64,000 nucleotides of DNA from [Flexibacter] sp. ATCC 35208 (GTDB lineage: Bacteria; Bacteroidota; Bacteroidia; Chitinophagales; Chitinophagaceae): the NCBI RefSeq assembly GCF_001975825.1, contig NZ_MTKN01000010.1:33819-97818 (forward strand), given 5' to 3'. Under the pieces are notes generated by a model. It was given only the letters and a program-made list of their open reading frames with translations. It did not search any database and had not been told where the DNA came from. This document shows, one piece after another, positions 44,680 to 52,894 of this stretch (positions are counted from its first letter, which is position 1; each line of letters starts with the position of its first letter). A program made the translations under genes and the position numbers.

Positions 44680-46887
44680 ATGAAGGTCTTTTTCAACTTC
44701 TTTTTAATCGTTAACCTGATCTGCAGCGGATCTAAGGTGTATTCCCAACCCGGTCGGGTATTGATGGATAGCCTGGCCCGGAGAATGAACATGTCCCTTT
44801 TAAAGGAAAGTATCTACCTGAACAGCGATAAGGATATCTATATAGCTGGTGAGAATCTGTGGTTCAATGCATTTGTGATGGACAGGCAGTCTTTTGGGCT
44901 GGCTGAAACTGATAAGATTCTTTACCTGGAAATTATGAGCCTGAATGGTGATACTGTGATATGGAAGGAGATGTATCCTGTTGTACACGGTGTGTGTGCA
45001 GGTCATGCTTACCTGCCGGTGGATCTCAGGAAAGGCAGATATTTATTGAAGGCGTATACAGGACATTCCTTCACCAGGGATCAACCTTATTTTTTTGCCA
45101 CGGCTACTATACAGGTAGTGAAAGATCCCAGAGAGATCAGCAATAACTGGAAAGAAGACCATGATAAAACTCTACGTATTGACATTTTCCCGGAAGGTGG
45201 ACAACTGGTGAGTGGTGTGACAAATACCGTGGCTTTCAGAACAGAAAGCTCATCTGTAAAGGGTAAATTGCTTAAAAACGGGGTTGTTATACAAGATATT
45301 GAGACAGAACAGGAGCATATTGGTGTATTTCAATTTACGCCGGATGCACAAGCTACTTACAGTATTCAATATGGTGGACAGGAGCAGCAATTGCCTGCTA
45401 TCCAAAAAAATGGTGTTGCGCTACACCTGTTACATAATGGGAAAGACAGCATTACTTTCAGCATTGCTGCCAGTGGCTGGCAGGGCAATGTACTATTAAG
45501 ACTACAGATGAATGGAGCCTTGCAGATGATAGGCGCCGGTGTGCTGCATGACAACCTGGTCATGAAGATACCGGTAAGCAGCCTCCCTGCCGGCATCGCA
45601 GAAGTTAGCCTTTTTGATGATCAATTTCAGGTACTTGCCAGCAGGTTGGTATATGTACATGCCGGGCGAAAAATGCATGTTCGCTTTAGTGGTCTGCAGG
45701 ATACATATGGGCCTAAAGGTATGGTGACTTTGAAAATAACCACTACAGATGAAAATGGGAAACCTATGCCGGCAGCGGTGGGTGTACGTGTATACGACCG
45801 CTTGTTCGGCGACGCCAGGAGGAACAGGGATCTGACAAACTTCTATTACCTGACCTCACATTTAAGGGACACGCTTATTAATCCCGATCATTATTTTGAC
45901 AGCAGTCACCCCCTTTCATTGGATACGTTGTTACTAACAAAGCAGGTGGTACAATATAACCTGAGTGAACGCAACCTGAAAGAAGATATGACAGTATTGC
46001 CCGATAGCTTGCTGTGTACAGCTGTAGCCATTCATGGAGCTGATAAAAAGCGCACTAACCTATCCCTGCTTTTCTTCAATTACGATAAAAGTGTGAACCG
46101 GGTAGGTATGACCGATGAAAAAGGACAGTTCTTCCTGAGACAGGAAGAGCTATCTGTTGGTCAGCGCTTCTTTATCAAGTATTTTTCTGACAAAGAATAT
46201 GCGCTGCTGGTGCCCAGACCTTTTGATACTATTATGGCCATTGAATCAAAACGGAAGCCGGTATACTTTCTCAATGAGCGGCGTTTATTGCCCGGAGATG
46301 GTGGTAGCGGCCCTAACATGCTCCAATATGGTAATATGCTGAAAGAGGTGGTCGTAAGCTCCAAAGGGCGGGATTTTAATGACCCTTACCTGGGATTCCT
46401 GGACAGCATTGCAAAGTTCGAGGCCAATACCGACTTTGTAGGTGCATGCGGCTGGTTGAATTGTCCTGCTTGTGGGAGTGGCAAGAAACCAGTGGAAGGC
46501 GTCGTTTACTCCGAACTAAAAGATAATAAAAAGACGCTTGTATCCGGTCATCCTTTTTCATTTGGCGCTGATGACTATACAAAGGAAGCTTATCATTATC
46601 CAAAATATACAGAAGAGGAGCTGCTAAAAAAGTTCAAGATGGTTATTACAAAGGGCTTTTGGCAGCATGCTCCATTTTACCATCCGGATTATGAAAAGGA
46701 GGATACAAGGATGAGTGATACCCGGAATGTACTATACTGGAATCCCCTGGTTGTGACAAATGAGCATGGTGAAGCTACAATCCGGTTCTATTGTTCTGAT
46801 ATAAAAAGCAGCTTTGTGGGTGTAGCAGAAGGGGTAGCAGGAAACGGGTATGTGGGTACCGGTACTTTCGATTTTTCAGTCAGATAA
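44680..46887 (+). CDS. MG2/alpha-2-macroglobulin-like periplasmic protein
   Basis: 735 residues with a signal peptide (ICSGSKVYSQ). An MG2-type start (YLNSDKDIYIAGENLWFNAF, LYLEIMSLNGDTV, AYLPVDLRKGRYLLKAYTG) is followed by Ig-like beta-sandwich repeats and an RNDLTN-type stretch. Near residues 580-600 a cysteine-rich patch reads GACGWLNCPACGSGKK. The C-terminus (WNPLVVTNEHGEATIRFYCS) resembles the end of TonB-associated macroglobulin-like proteins. Family members often accompany TonB-dependent barrels, and the barrel gene follows after 11 bp. Function is not known. Confidence 0.75.
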   Translation: MKVFFNFFLIVNLICSGSKVYSQPGRVLMDSLARRMNMSLLKESIYLNSDKDIYIAGENLWFNAFVMDRQSFGLAETDKILYLEIMSLNGDTVIWKEMYPVVHGVCAGHAYLPVDLRKGRYLLKAYTGHSFTRDQPYFFATATIQVVKDPREISNNWKEDHDKTLRIDIFPEGGQLVSGVTNTVAFRTESSSVKGKLLKNGVVIQDIETEQEHIGVFQFTPDAQATYSIQYGGQEQQLPAIQKNGVALHLLHNGKDSITFSIAASGWQGNVLLRLQMNGALQMIGAGVLHDNLVMKIPVSSLPAGIAEVSLFDDQFQVLASRLVYVHAGRKMHVRFSGLQDTYGPKGMVTLKITTTDENGKPMPAAVGVRVYDRLFGDARRNRDLTNFYYLTSHLRDTLINPDHYFDSSHPLSLDTLLLTKQVVQYNLSERNLKEDMTVLPDSLLCTAVAIHGADKKRTNLSLLFFNYDKSVNRVGMTDEKGQFFLRQEELSVGQRFFIKYFSDKEYALLVPRPFDTIMAIESKRKPVYFLNERRLLPGDGGSGPNMLQYGNMLKEVVVSSKGRDFNDPYLGFLDSIAKFEANTDFVGACGWLNCPACGSGKKPVEGVVYSELKDNKKTLVSGHPFSFGADDYTKEAYHYPKYTEEELLKKFKMVITKGFWQHAPFYHPDYEKEDTRMSDTRNVLYWNPLVVTNEHGEATIRFYCSDIKSSFVGVAEGVAGNGYVGTGTFDFSVR

Positions 46888-46898
46888 ATAGCAACAAT

Positions 46899-49592
46899 AT
46901 GCCAGGTAGGTGCCTGCTGATATATATGTCTATTCTCTTTATTTCTGCGCAGGTCATGGGACAGTCCTATGACATAAGGGGCGTATTGCGGGATTCAGGT
47001 TTACACCGTCTGCTCTATAACGGATCGGTCATATTGTTGCATGCAAAAGACTCATTTATTGTGGCAGATACCCGTGCTGACCAGGACGGTCGTTTCATTT
47101 TCAAAGGTGTAACAGATACGTCAAAGTATTTATTGTATTTTTCTTATCCGGGCTATGCAGGATATTGGTACCGGGTAGATGCCAGTCATCCGGATATAGG
47201 TACAGTCAACCTGTTTAAAAAGGAGAGATTGCTGAAAGAAATCATTGTAAAGGCAAAGGTTGCTAGTATCAGGATCATTGGGGATACGACGGAATATGTA
47301 GCGGATAGTTTTAAGATACAGCCCAATGCAAATGTGGAGGACCTGTTGCGGCAGCTACCCGGACTGCAGATTGATCAATTTGGAAATATTACGGCGCAGG
47401 GCCCAAAAGTGAAAAAGGTACTTGTAGATGGAGAAGAGTTTTTCAGTGATGACCCTACGCTTGTAACACGGAACCTGCGTGCAGATATGATCGACAAAGT
47501 GCAGGTATATGATAAACGATCTGATGCAGCTGTATTCACAGGAGTGGATGATGGGGTGAAGGATAAAACTATTAATCTTAAAATAAAAGAAGATAAGAAT
47601 CATGGCATATTCGGAAAAACAGATGCGGGTGCAGGAACTGATGAACATTATGATGTACAGGGTATGTTCAATGCTTTTAATAAAAAGCGTAAAATGGCAT
47701 TGTTTGCCACTACGGGCAACATTGGCAGAACAGGCTTAGGTAGTGCTGATAAACAAAAGATAGGATCGGGAGATAACGATAAAGGGACTTATACCGGCAA
47801 GGGATTGCCAACAGCTACCAGCATGGGCGCCCATTATGATAATGCCTGGAATGATAACGGCACATCCTTCAATGGCAATTATACCTACAACCTGATGAAC
47901 GTGAATGGTGAGGATAGGATAATATCACAAAACAATCTGCCAACGGGGTTGATACTGGGTAATACTTATAATAAATTTGATAACAACTCCATTCGCCACG
48001 CCGGCAACGGGAAGTATGTATACCGGATAGATTCCACAGCAACACTTACCTCCTATGTAAATGGTGTGGTGATGGCCCTGACTTCCAATAGTGAAGGTTC
48101 AAATACAAATCTGAAAGAAGATAGTTCTTTTTTTTATGACAACCGGACCAGGAATCATAATGACTACCATTCTCAGTCGTATACAGCCAATGTATCGCTG
48201 GAAAAAAGATTGAAGGCAGGAAGAACTGTTTCAGTTTATTTTGACAATAATTTCTCAAATGATCGTGCAAGTGGTGAGAACTATTCTATCAGTACTTTCT
48301 ATGGTGACAATAATCTGCCAGACAGTACTGCTATACTGGATCTGAAAAGGTCTATGAATGATGACTGGCGTATCAATACGCTCAAGGCATATTTTACTTC
48401 TCCCCTTTCAAAGCACCTGCATATCGTGTTCGATTATGAAGGAAGCAACAGCTACAGTAATGATGATAAACGATCACTGGACCCTGATAAAAATGAAAAT
48501 ACCAGTTTTAGTACAAAAAGGACAAGCGATGTTTGGTCGCATCAGGCGGGTGTAGCACTCAATTTTTCTACGGCCCAACTTATTATCAAAGCCGGTAACA
48601 ATGTCCAGGCCATGCGGATGAATATAACCGAAGAGTTGGAGCATATACACTTAAAGCGACAATTCCTGAACTGGCATCCCAATGCCAGTATGCAATACAC
48701 CGTTAAGCCATACAATGTGATCAACGTCAGCTATGTGGGCAATAGCACCACGCCGGAAAAAACACAGCTATTACCGATGGCTTATAATAATAGTCAGCTG
48801 GTGACCTGGCTAAAGAATCCCGGACTCAATAATAGTTTTACACATATTATAGGTGTGGGTTACAATTCTTCAAAGGTATCTACTAATACTTATACTGGTA
48901 TCAGCGGCAACATCACCTTGAATAGTCGTCCTATTGTGCAGGACCTCTATGTTACTTCTGCAGGAGAATACATTTATCAATATGTTAATCTCAGTGGATA
49001 TACTAATAGTAACTATAATGGCACTGCTTACTTCTCAAAAAAGATAATGAATGTACAAACTGTATTTGCATTATTTGGAGATGGTGGTACTGCTTATAGT
49101 TTGATAAATGACAGGGTGAACAAGTTGCGTTTTTCCAGCTACAGTGCCGGTATTGAGCTATTCGGATCTAAAGTTAAGGTTTATAGCATGTACCTGATGG
49201 GGCGTGCCGGGTATACTATGAATCAGTCTTCCCTGCAACCGGATAGCAAGAATGACTACTGGTTTGTGGAGGCTAAGCCTACGCTGGACATCTACTTCAT
49301 GAAGCGATTTCAGCTGCACACTGATGTGAATTATTTATGGCAGGAAAAGTCACAGGCTTTCAGTGACAATTTCAGCAGGGTGATCTGGAATGCATGGATT
49401 GGCAGGACATTTTTGAAAAATGATCAGCTGACGGTTAAAATATCCTGTAACGATATATTAAATGAGAACAATGGTTATTCCAGGACGGCAACTAATACAT
49501 TCTTCTCAGAGGAGCGGTATACTACTATACAACGCTATTTTATGATTGGCGCAACGTGGAGTTTTACCCGGTTTAAAACAATAGCACAATGA
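46899..49592 (+). CDS. TonB-linked outer-membrane barrel of operon A
   Basis: 897 residues. Signal peptide (ISAQVMGQ). An N-terminal carboxypeptidase-regulatory-like domain (YDIRGVLRDSGLHRLLYNGS, KGVTDTSKYLLYFSYPGY) is followed by a plug (LLRQLPGLQIDQFGNITAQG, VKKVLVDGEEFFSDDPTL) and a barrel rich in Tyr and Asn strands. It is the same general family as the barrel at 32197 but not close in sequence. It may export the peptide or its modified form, or import. It is translationally coupled to the next gene (ATGA overlap). Confidence 0.87.
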   Translation: MPGRCLLIYMSILFISAQVMGQSYDIRGVLRDSGLHRLLYNGSVILLHAKDSFIVADTRADQDGRFIFKGVTDTSKYLLYFSYPGYAGYWYRVDASHPDIGTVNLFKKERLLKEIIVKAKVASIRIIGDTTEYVADSFKIQPNANVEDLLRQLPGLQIDQFGNITAQGPKVKKVLVDGEEFFSDDPTLVTRNLRADMIDKVQVYDKRSDAAVFTGVDDGVKDKTINLKIKEDKNHGIFGKTDAGAGTDEHYDVQGMFNAFNKKRKMALFATTGNIGRTGLGSADKQKIGSGDNDKGTYTGKGLPTATSMGAHYDNAWNDNGTSFNGNYTYNLMNVNGEDRIISQNNLPTGLILGNTYNKFDNNSIRHAGNGKYVYRIDSTATLTSYVNGVVMALTSNSEGSNTNLKEDSSFFYDNRTRNHNDYHSQSYTANVSLEKRLKAGRTVSVYFDNNFSNDRASGENYSISTFYGDNNLPDSTAILDLKRSMNDDWRINTLKAYFTSPLSKHLHIVFDYEGSNSYSNDDKRSLDPDKNENTSFSTKRTSDVWSHQAGVALNFSTAQLIIKAGNNVQAMRMNITEELEHIHLKRQFLNWHPNASMQYTVKPYNVINVSYVGNSTTPEKTQLLPMAYNNSQLVTWLKNPGLNNSFTHIIGVGYNSSKVSTNTYTGISGNITLNSRPIVQDLYVTSAGEYIYQYVNLSGYTNSNYNGTAYFSKKIMNVQTVFALFGDGGTAYSLINDRVNKLRFSSYSAGIELFGSKVKVYSMYLMGRAGYTMNQSSLQPDSKNDYWFVEAKPTLDIYFMKRFQLHTDVNYLWQEKSQAFSDNFSRVIWNAWIGRTFLKNDQLTVKISCNDILNENNGYSRTATNTFFSEERYTTIQRYFMIGATWSFTRFKTIAQ

Positions 49593-50359
49593 GGTATTTC
49601 TTTTTTACAGTTTTGCTTTTATTATCTGTACAGCTTTCTGCACAGCATTCCTCTTTTATGCGGAGTGGTAAGATCGTGTTTGAGCGAAGTGTAAACAAGT
49701 ATACAGCAGTTGAAAACTTTGTAAGGGAAACAAGTGGCTTACCGGCGAATGATATTTATAATTATATGCAGGCATTCAGGGCTGGTACTTCACAGTTCTG
49801 GACCAGTTATTTTGAATTATTGTTTGACTCTGCACATACCTTATACCAGCCACAGGACCCTAATTTGAAATACCCGGACGATTTCTATGTCCCTGTAGCG
49901 TACAAAAACAAGGTATTGAATAACATCCCTTCCAGGGAATCCTTTATGGTCAGACAGGTATTTGATAAAACTTTTTATGTAAGGGATACCATGCGACATA
50001 TACGATGGAAGCTGACCGAAGAAATACGTGAGATAGCAGGTTACCAATGCAGGCGAGCAAATGCATTAATAGCTGATTCTGTATATGTGATCGCCTGGTA
50101 TGCCGATGATATCATGACTAAAGGAGGGCCGGAGTCATTTAATGGATTACCGGGTATGATATTAGGCGTAGCTATTCCTCATGAACACATTACGATATTT
50201 GCGCAGCAGGTGCAGGAGGAGGCTATGACTACGTTGACGTTACCCGAACAAACCAGGGAAGATATATTGACACATGCTACTCTTTTGGTCCAAATAAAGA
50301 AGATGTTGGCCCAGTTTAGGCTGAGTTATTCATGGATGAACTTTTTTATCGCTATGTAA
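49589..50359 (+). CDS. GLPGLI-family protein
   Basis: 256 residues with a signal peptide ending SVQLSAQ. The family signature is present as NGLPGMILGVAIP near residues 186-198, with the preceding strand SVYVIAWYADD and the early block FERSVNKYTA. GLPGLI proteins commonly follow TonB-linked barrels in Bacteroidota; their role is unknown, with metal or peptide metabolism suggested for some. It overlaps the barrel gene by 4 bp and precedes the signal peptidase gene by 11 bp. Confidence 0.87.
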   Translation: MRYFFFTVLLLLSVQLSAQHSSFMRSGKIVFERSVNKYTAVENFVRETSGLPANDIYNYMQAFRAGTSQFWTSYFELLFDSAHTLYQPQDPNLKYPDDFYVPVAYKNKVLNNIPSRESFMVRQVFDKTFYVRDTMRHIRWKLTEEIREIAGYQCRRANALIADSVYVIAWYADDIMTKGGPESFNGLPGMILGVAIPHEHITIFAQQVQEEAMTTLTLPEQTREDILTHATLLVQIKKMLAQFRLSYSWMNFFIAM

Positions 50360-50370
50360 TTAAGGATTAA

Positions 50371-51324
50371 ATGAAATCATTGTTTATTACCTATGCATTA
50401 CTCTTTGCGGGGCTACTCATACCGGTATGTTTTGGTTTATACTGGTTATCGGGCATGCTTGCCATTCCATTTGCCATAATACTGGGCTGTGAATATATAT
50501 TTCACCGGATGCCAGCGATGCTCTTTACATGCAGGCTATTGCTGGTGCTGGTGTATGTACTCATCTGCAAACTGTTTGTGTTTGATATCTTCCAGGTGAA
50601 CAGCAGTTCTATGGAAGGTACAATCCTGAAGGGGGATGTGCTGCTGGTGAATAAGCTGGCATATGGGCCTATAAGTTTACAACCGGAAGATATTTCGTGG
50701 GTAAAACTTTTTTACAAGGGGCAACATAAAGACGTTGTGGACAGGAAGCGTGGTTATGAAAAGATCAGTCGGAATGACGTGTTTATCTATGAATTGTTCC
50801 CAGGGTATTTTGTTGTAAAGCGATGTGTGGGATTGCCACAGGATACTATCAAAATTGACAATGATTCCGCGTATATCAACAATCAGCTGTCAGGCTTTCC
50901 CAAAGATGGATACCAGCAATACAGGGAGCGGTTTCGTGACCGGTCGGGAGTAAAGAAAGCGGTGTCAATGATTCCTGAATCTGCTATAGACTCCGTGAAT
51001 ATTGATTCGAATGTGGTCATTGCAAATATGGCAATGTCCCAGTTGTCCGGTGATGCTATAGAAGTGGAACGGTTGCCTAATAAGTTATTGCAAGGAAAAA
51101 CGCCGTACTTCCAGCCCGGTGTATGGACGATCAATAATATGGGGCCGCTCATTGTTCCACATGGTCATTATTTTATGATGGGTGATAACCGGCCTTATTC
51201 TGAAGATTCGCGATACCTGGGTTTTATACCGGAACAGCATATAGTGGGAAAGACAGTACTTGTGTTGTATTCTTATGGTGATAATGGATTTATCTTGAAC
51301 CGTTTATTTAAAAAAGTATTATGA
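50371..51324 (+). CDS. lepB: Operon-borne signal peptidase I
   Basis: 317 residues. N-terminal membrane helices at about 7-40 and about 50-72. The catalytic Ser is in FQVNSSSMEGTILKGDVLLV, the general-base Lys in YFVVKRCVGLPQDTI, and the last box in YFMMGDNRPYSEDSRYLGFI. About 100 residues are inserted between the second and last boxes, as in other Bacteroidota forms. It cleaves signal peptides on the periplasmic side. Its place in a peptide operon suggests that it processes the precursor; cleavage after ANA would fit. It is unlikely to be the housekeeping copy. Confidence 0.92.
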   Translation: MKSLFITYALLFAGLLIPVCFGLYWLSGMLAIPFAIILGCEYIFHRMPAMLFTCRLLLVLVYVLICKLFVFDIFQVNSSSMEGTILKGDVLLVNKLAYGPISLQPEDISWVKLFYKGQHKDVVDRKRGYEKISRNDVFIYELFPGYFVVKRCVGLPQDTIKIDNDSAYINNQLSGFPKDGYQQYRERFRDRSGVKKAVSMIPESAIDSVNIDSNVVIANMAMSQLSGDAIEVERLPNKLLQGKTPYFQPGVWTINNMGPLIVPHGHYFMMGDNRPYSEDSRYLGFIPEQHIVGKTVLVLYSYGDNGFILNRLFKKVL

Positions 51325-52883
51325 GCTTTTTATTTGCGGAGGGTATTGCTTTATTATTCATGTTCCGTTGTTTAAAGTGGAACGACCGGTTTATGTTAAC
51401 AAGGATTGATGTGATCTTCTCATTGCTGGTAATTTATGTTTTTATCAGGAGTGAATTGCGGCTCACCTTGCGGCTTGTAGATGTTATGGCACTGGCAGGA
51501 TGCTATGTATTTTTAAGGAGAGCACCTTTACGTTTCTTTATTTACATGTTTTATGGCATCATTGTATGTGGTATTATTGAGTCTTTATATGGGCTATTAC
51601 AGTTGTATGATGTATTACCTGCTGAAGGACAGTTTAAGTTAACAGGGCATTTTTTCAACCTGGGTGCGTTTGCTGCTTTTATAGCATGTACTGTATGTAT
51701 ATCTATGGTGTTATTATTATTATTCAAAGATAAGCGGTATCAGTTGATCCCGTGGGTGAATGTGGTATTGGCAATTATTGTGCTGCCAGTGACCTATAAT
51801 AGGACGGCCTGGATCATCTGCCTGGTAGTTGGTCTGTTTTTGTTTCTATCCAGACGGATATGGGTGTTAATGATAGGGATCGTAATATTGACAGGAGCAT
51901 ATTTTATAAAAAAGGATTCTGCTGATGGCAGGATGCTGATATGGAAGGTAACGATCGATATGATTGGTCAACAGCCGGTATGGGGCGTGGGATATGACCG
52001 GTTTGCTGCAAAGTACATGAACTACCAGGGAGCTTACCTGGCAGCGAGGGGTAGTAATGAGGAGGGGCAACTGGCAGACAATGTGTATTATGCTTTTAAT
52101 GATCTATTGCAAGTGACAGCGGAACTTGGTCTTATCGGAGGTGTTGGTGTACTGGCATTGCTGTATTGCTGTTTTAGTATCAGGCGGGGGAAGCGTTTAT
52201 TATGGACTGGGCAGGGAATTGTGTTGGCGTATGTGATTGCAGGATTGTTTTACTATCCTCATTTCATACTATCACTGAAGGTGGTGGGTTTAATAGGATT
52301 AGCGTTATTATCCAGGCTGGATAAGCGGGTATATCAGGGCAGGATACCTCCGGTTGTGCTGATAGCTCCAGCTATTGGCATAATAATATGGATACTGCCA
52401 TTGCAATATGGCTATTACTATTGGGGGAAGGCGCAGGTAGCTTTCAGGCAGCTGCAGATACACCGTAGTCTTGACTATGCCAGAAAAGCCAGGCCTGTGA
52501 TGAAGCAGAATGGCGAGTTCCTGTCTGAAACAGGGAAAAGCTATATGCTGGTAGATTCACTGGATGAGGCAGCGGAATATATGAGGCAAAGCCAGGCGTA
52601 TTTAAACAACACGGTGATTGAGACAAATTTAGGGATCATCAGCTTGCAAAACAAACAGTTTGCCGATGCAGAAAAGCATTATAAGCGGGCTTTATGGATG
52701 GTGCCAAACCGTTTCTTTACAGAATACCTGTTATTGGAGCTATATACGAAGGCTCATGAAGACAGGAAAGCTTGTGAGCGTGCCAGGATTATATTACATA
52801 AAGATATGAAAGTATACTCATCAGCTGTGCGGGAGATAGTGGACTCTGCGAAAAATTATTACGATCATCATTGTAGTCAATAA
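51321..52883 (+). CDS. O-antigen-ligase-like polytopic protein with C-terminal TPR
   Basis: 520 residues, with the start overlapping the signal peptidase stop by 4 bp. About 12 TM helices fill the first 370 residues. A Wzy_C/WaaL-like motif is VLPVTYNRTAWIICLVVGLF, with a periplasmic loop containing WGVGYDRFAAKYMNYQ. The last about 130 residues are TPR-like (NGEFLSETGKSYMLVDSLDE, TNLGIISLQNKQFADAEKHY). The superfamily includes O-antigen ligases and the PglL-type protein O-glycosyltransferases. In a peptide operon a protein-glycosylation role is worth considering, but this is inference. Confidence 0.85.
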   Translation: MSFLFAEGIALLFMFRCLKWNDRFMLTRIDVIFSLLVIYVFIRSELRLTLRLVDVMALAGCYVFLRRAPLRFFIYMFYGIIVCGIIESLYGLLQLYDVLPAEGQFKLTGHFFNLGAFAAFIACTVCISMVLLLLFKDKRYQLIPWVNVVLAIIVLPVTYNRTAWIICLVVGLFLFLSRRIWVLMIGIVILTGAYFIKKDSADGRMLIWKVTIDMIGQQPVWGVGYDRFAAKYMNYQGAYLAARGSNEEGQLADNVYYAFNDLLQVTAELGLIGGVGVLALLYCCFSIRRGKRLLWTGQGIVLAYVIAGLFYYPHFILSLKVVGLIGLALLSRLDKRVYQGRIPPVVLIAPAIGIIIWILPLQYGYYYWGKAQVAFRQLQIHRSLDYARKARPVMKQNGEFLSETGKSYMLVDSLDEAAEYMRQSQAYLNNTVIETNLGIISLQNKQFADAEKHYKRALWMVPNRFFTEYLLLELYTKAHEDRKACERARIILHKDMKVYSSAVREIVDSAKNYYDHHCSQ

Positions 52884-52894
52884 AAAATTCCCTT

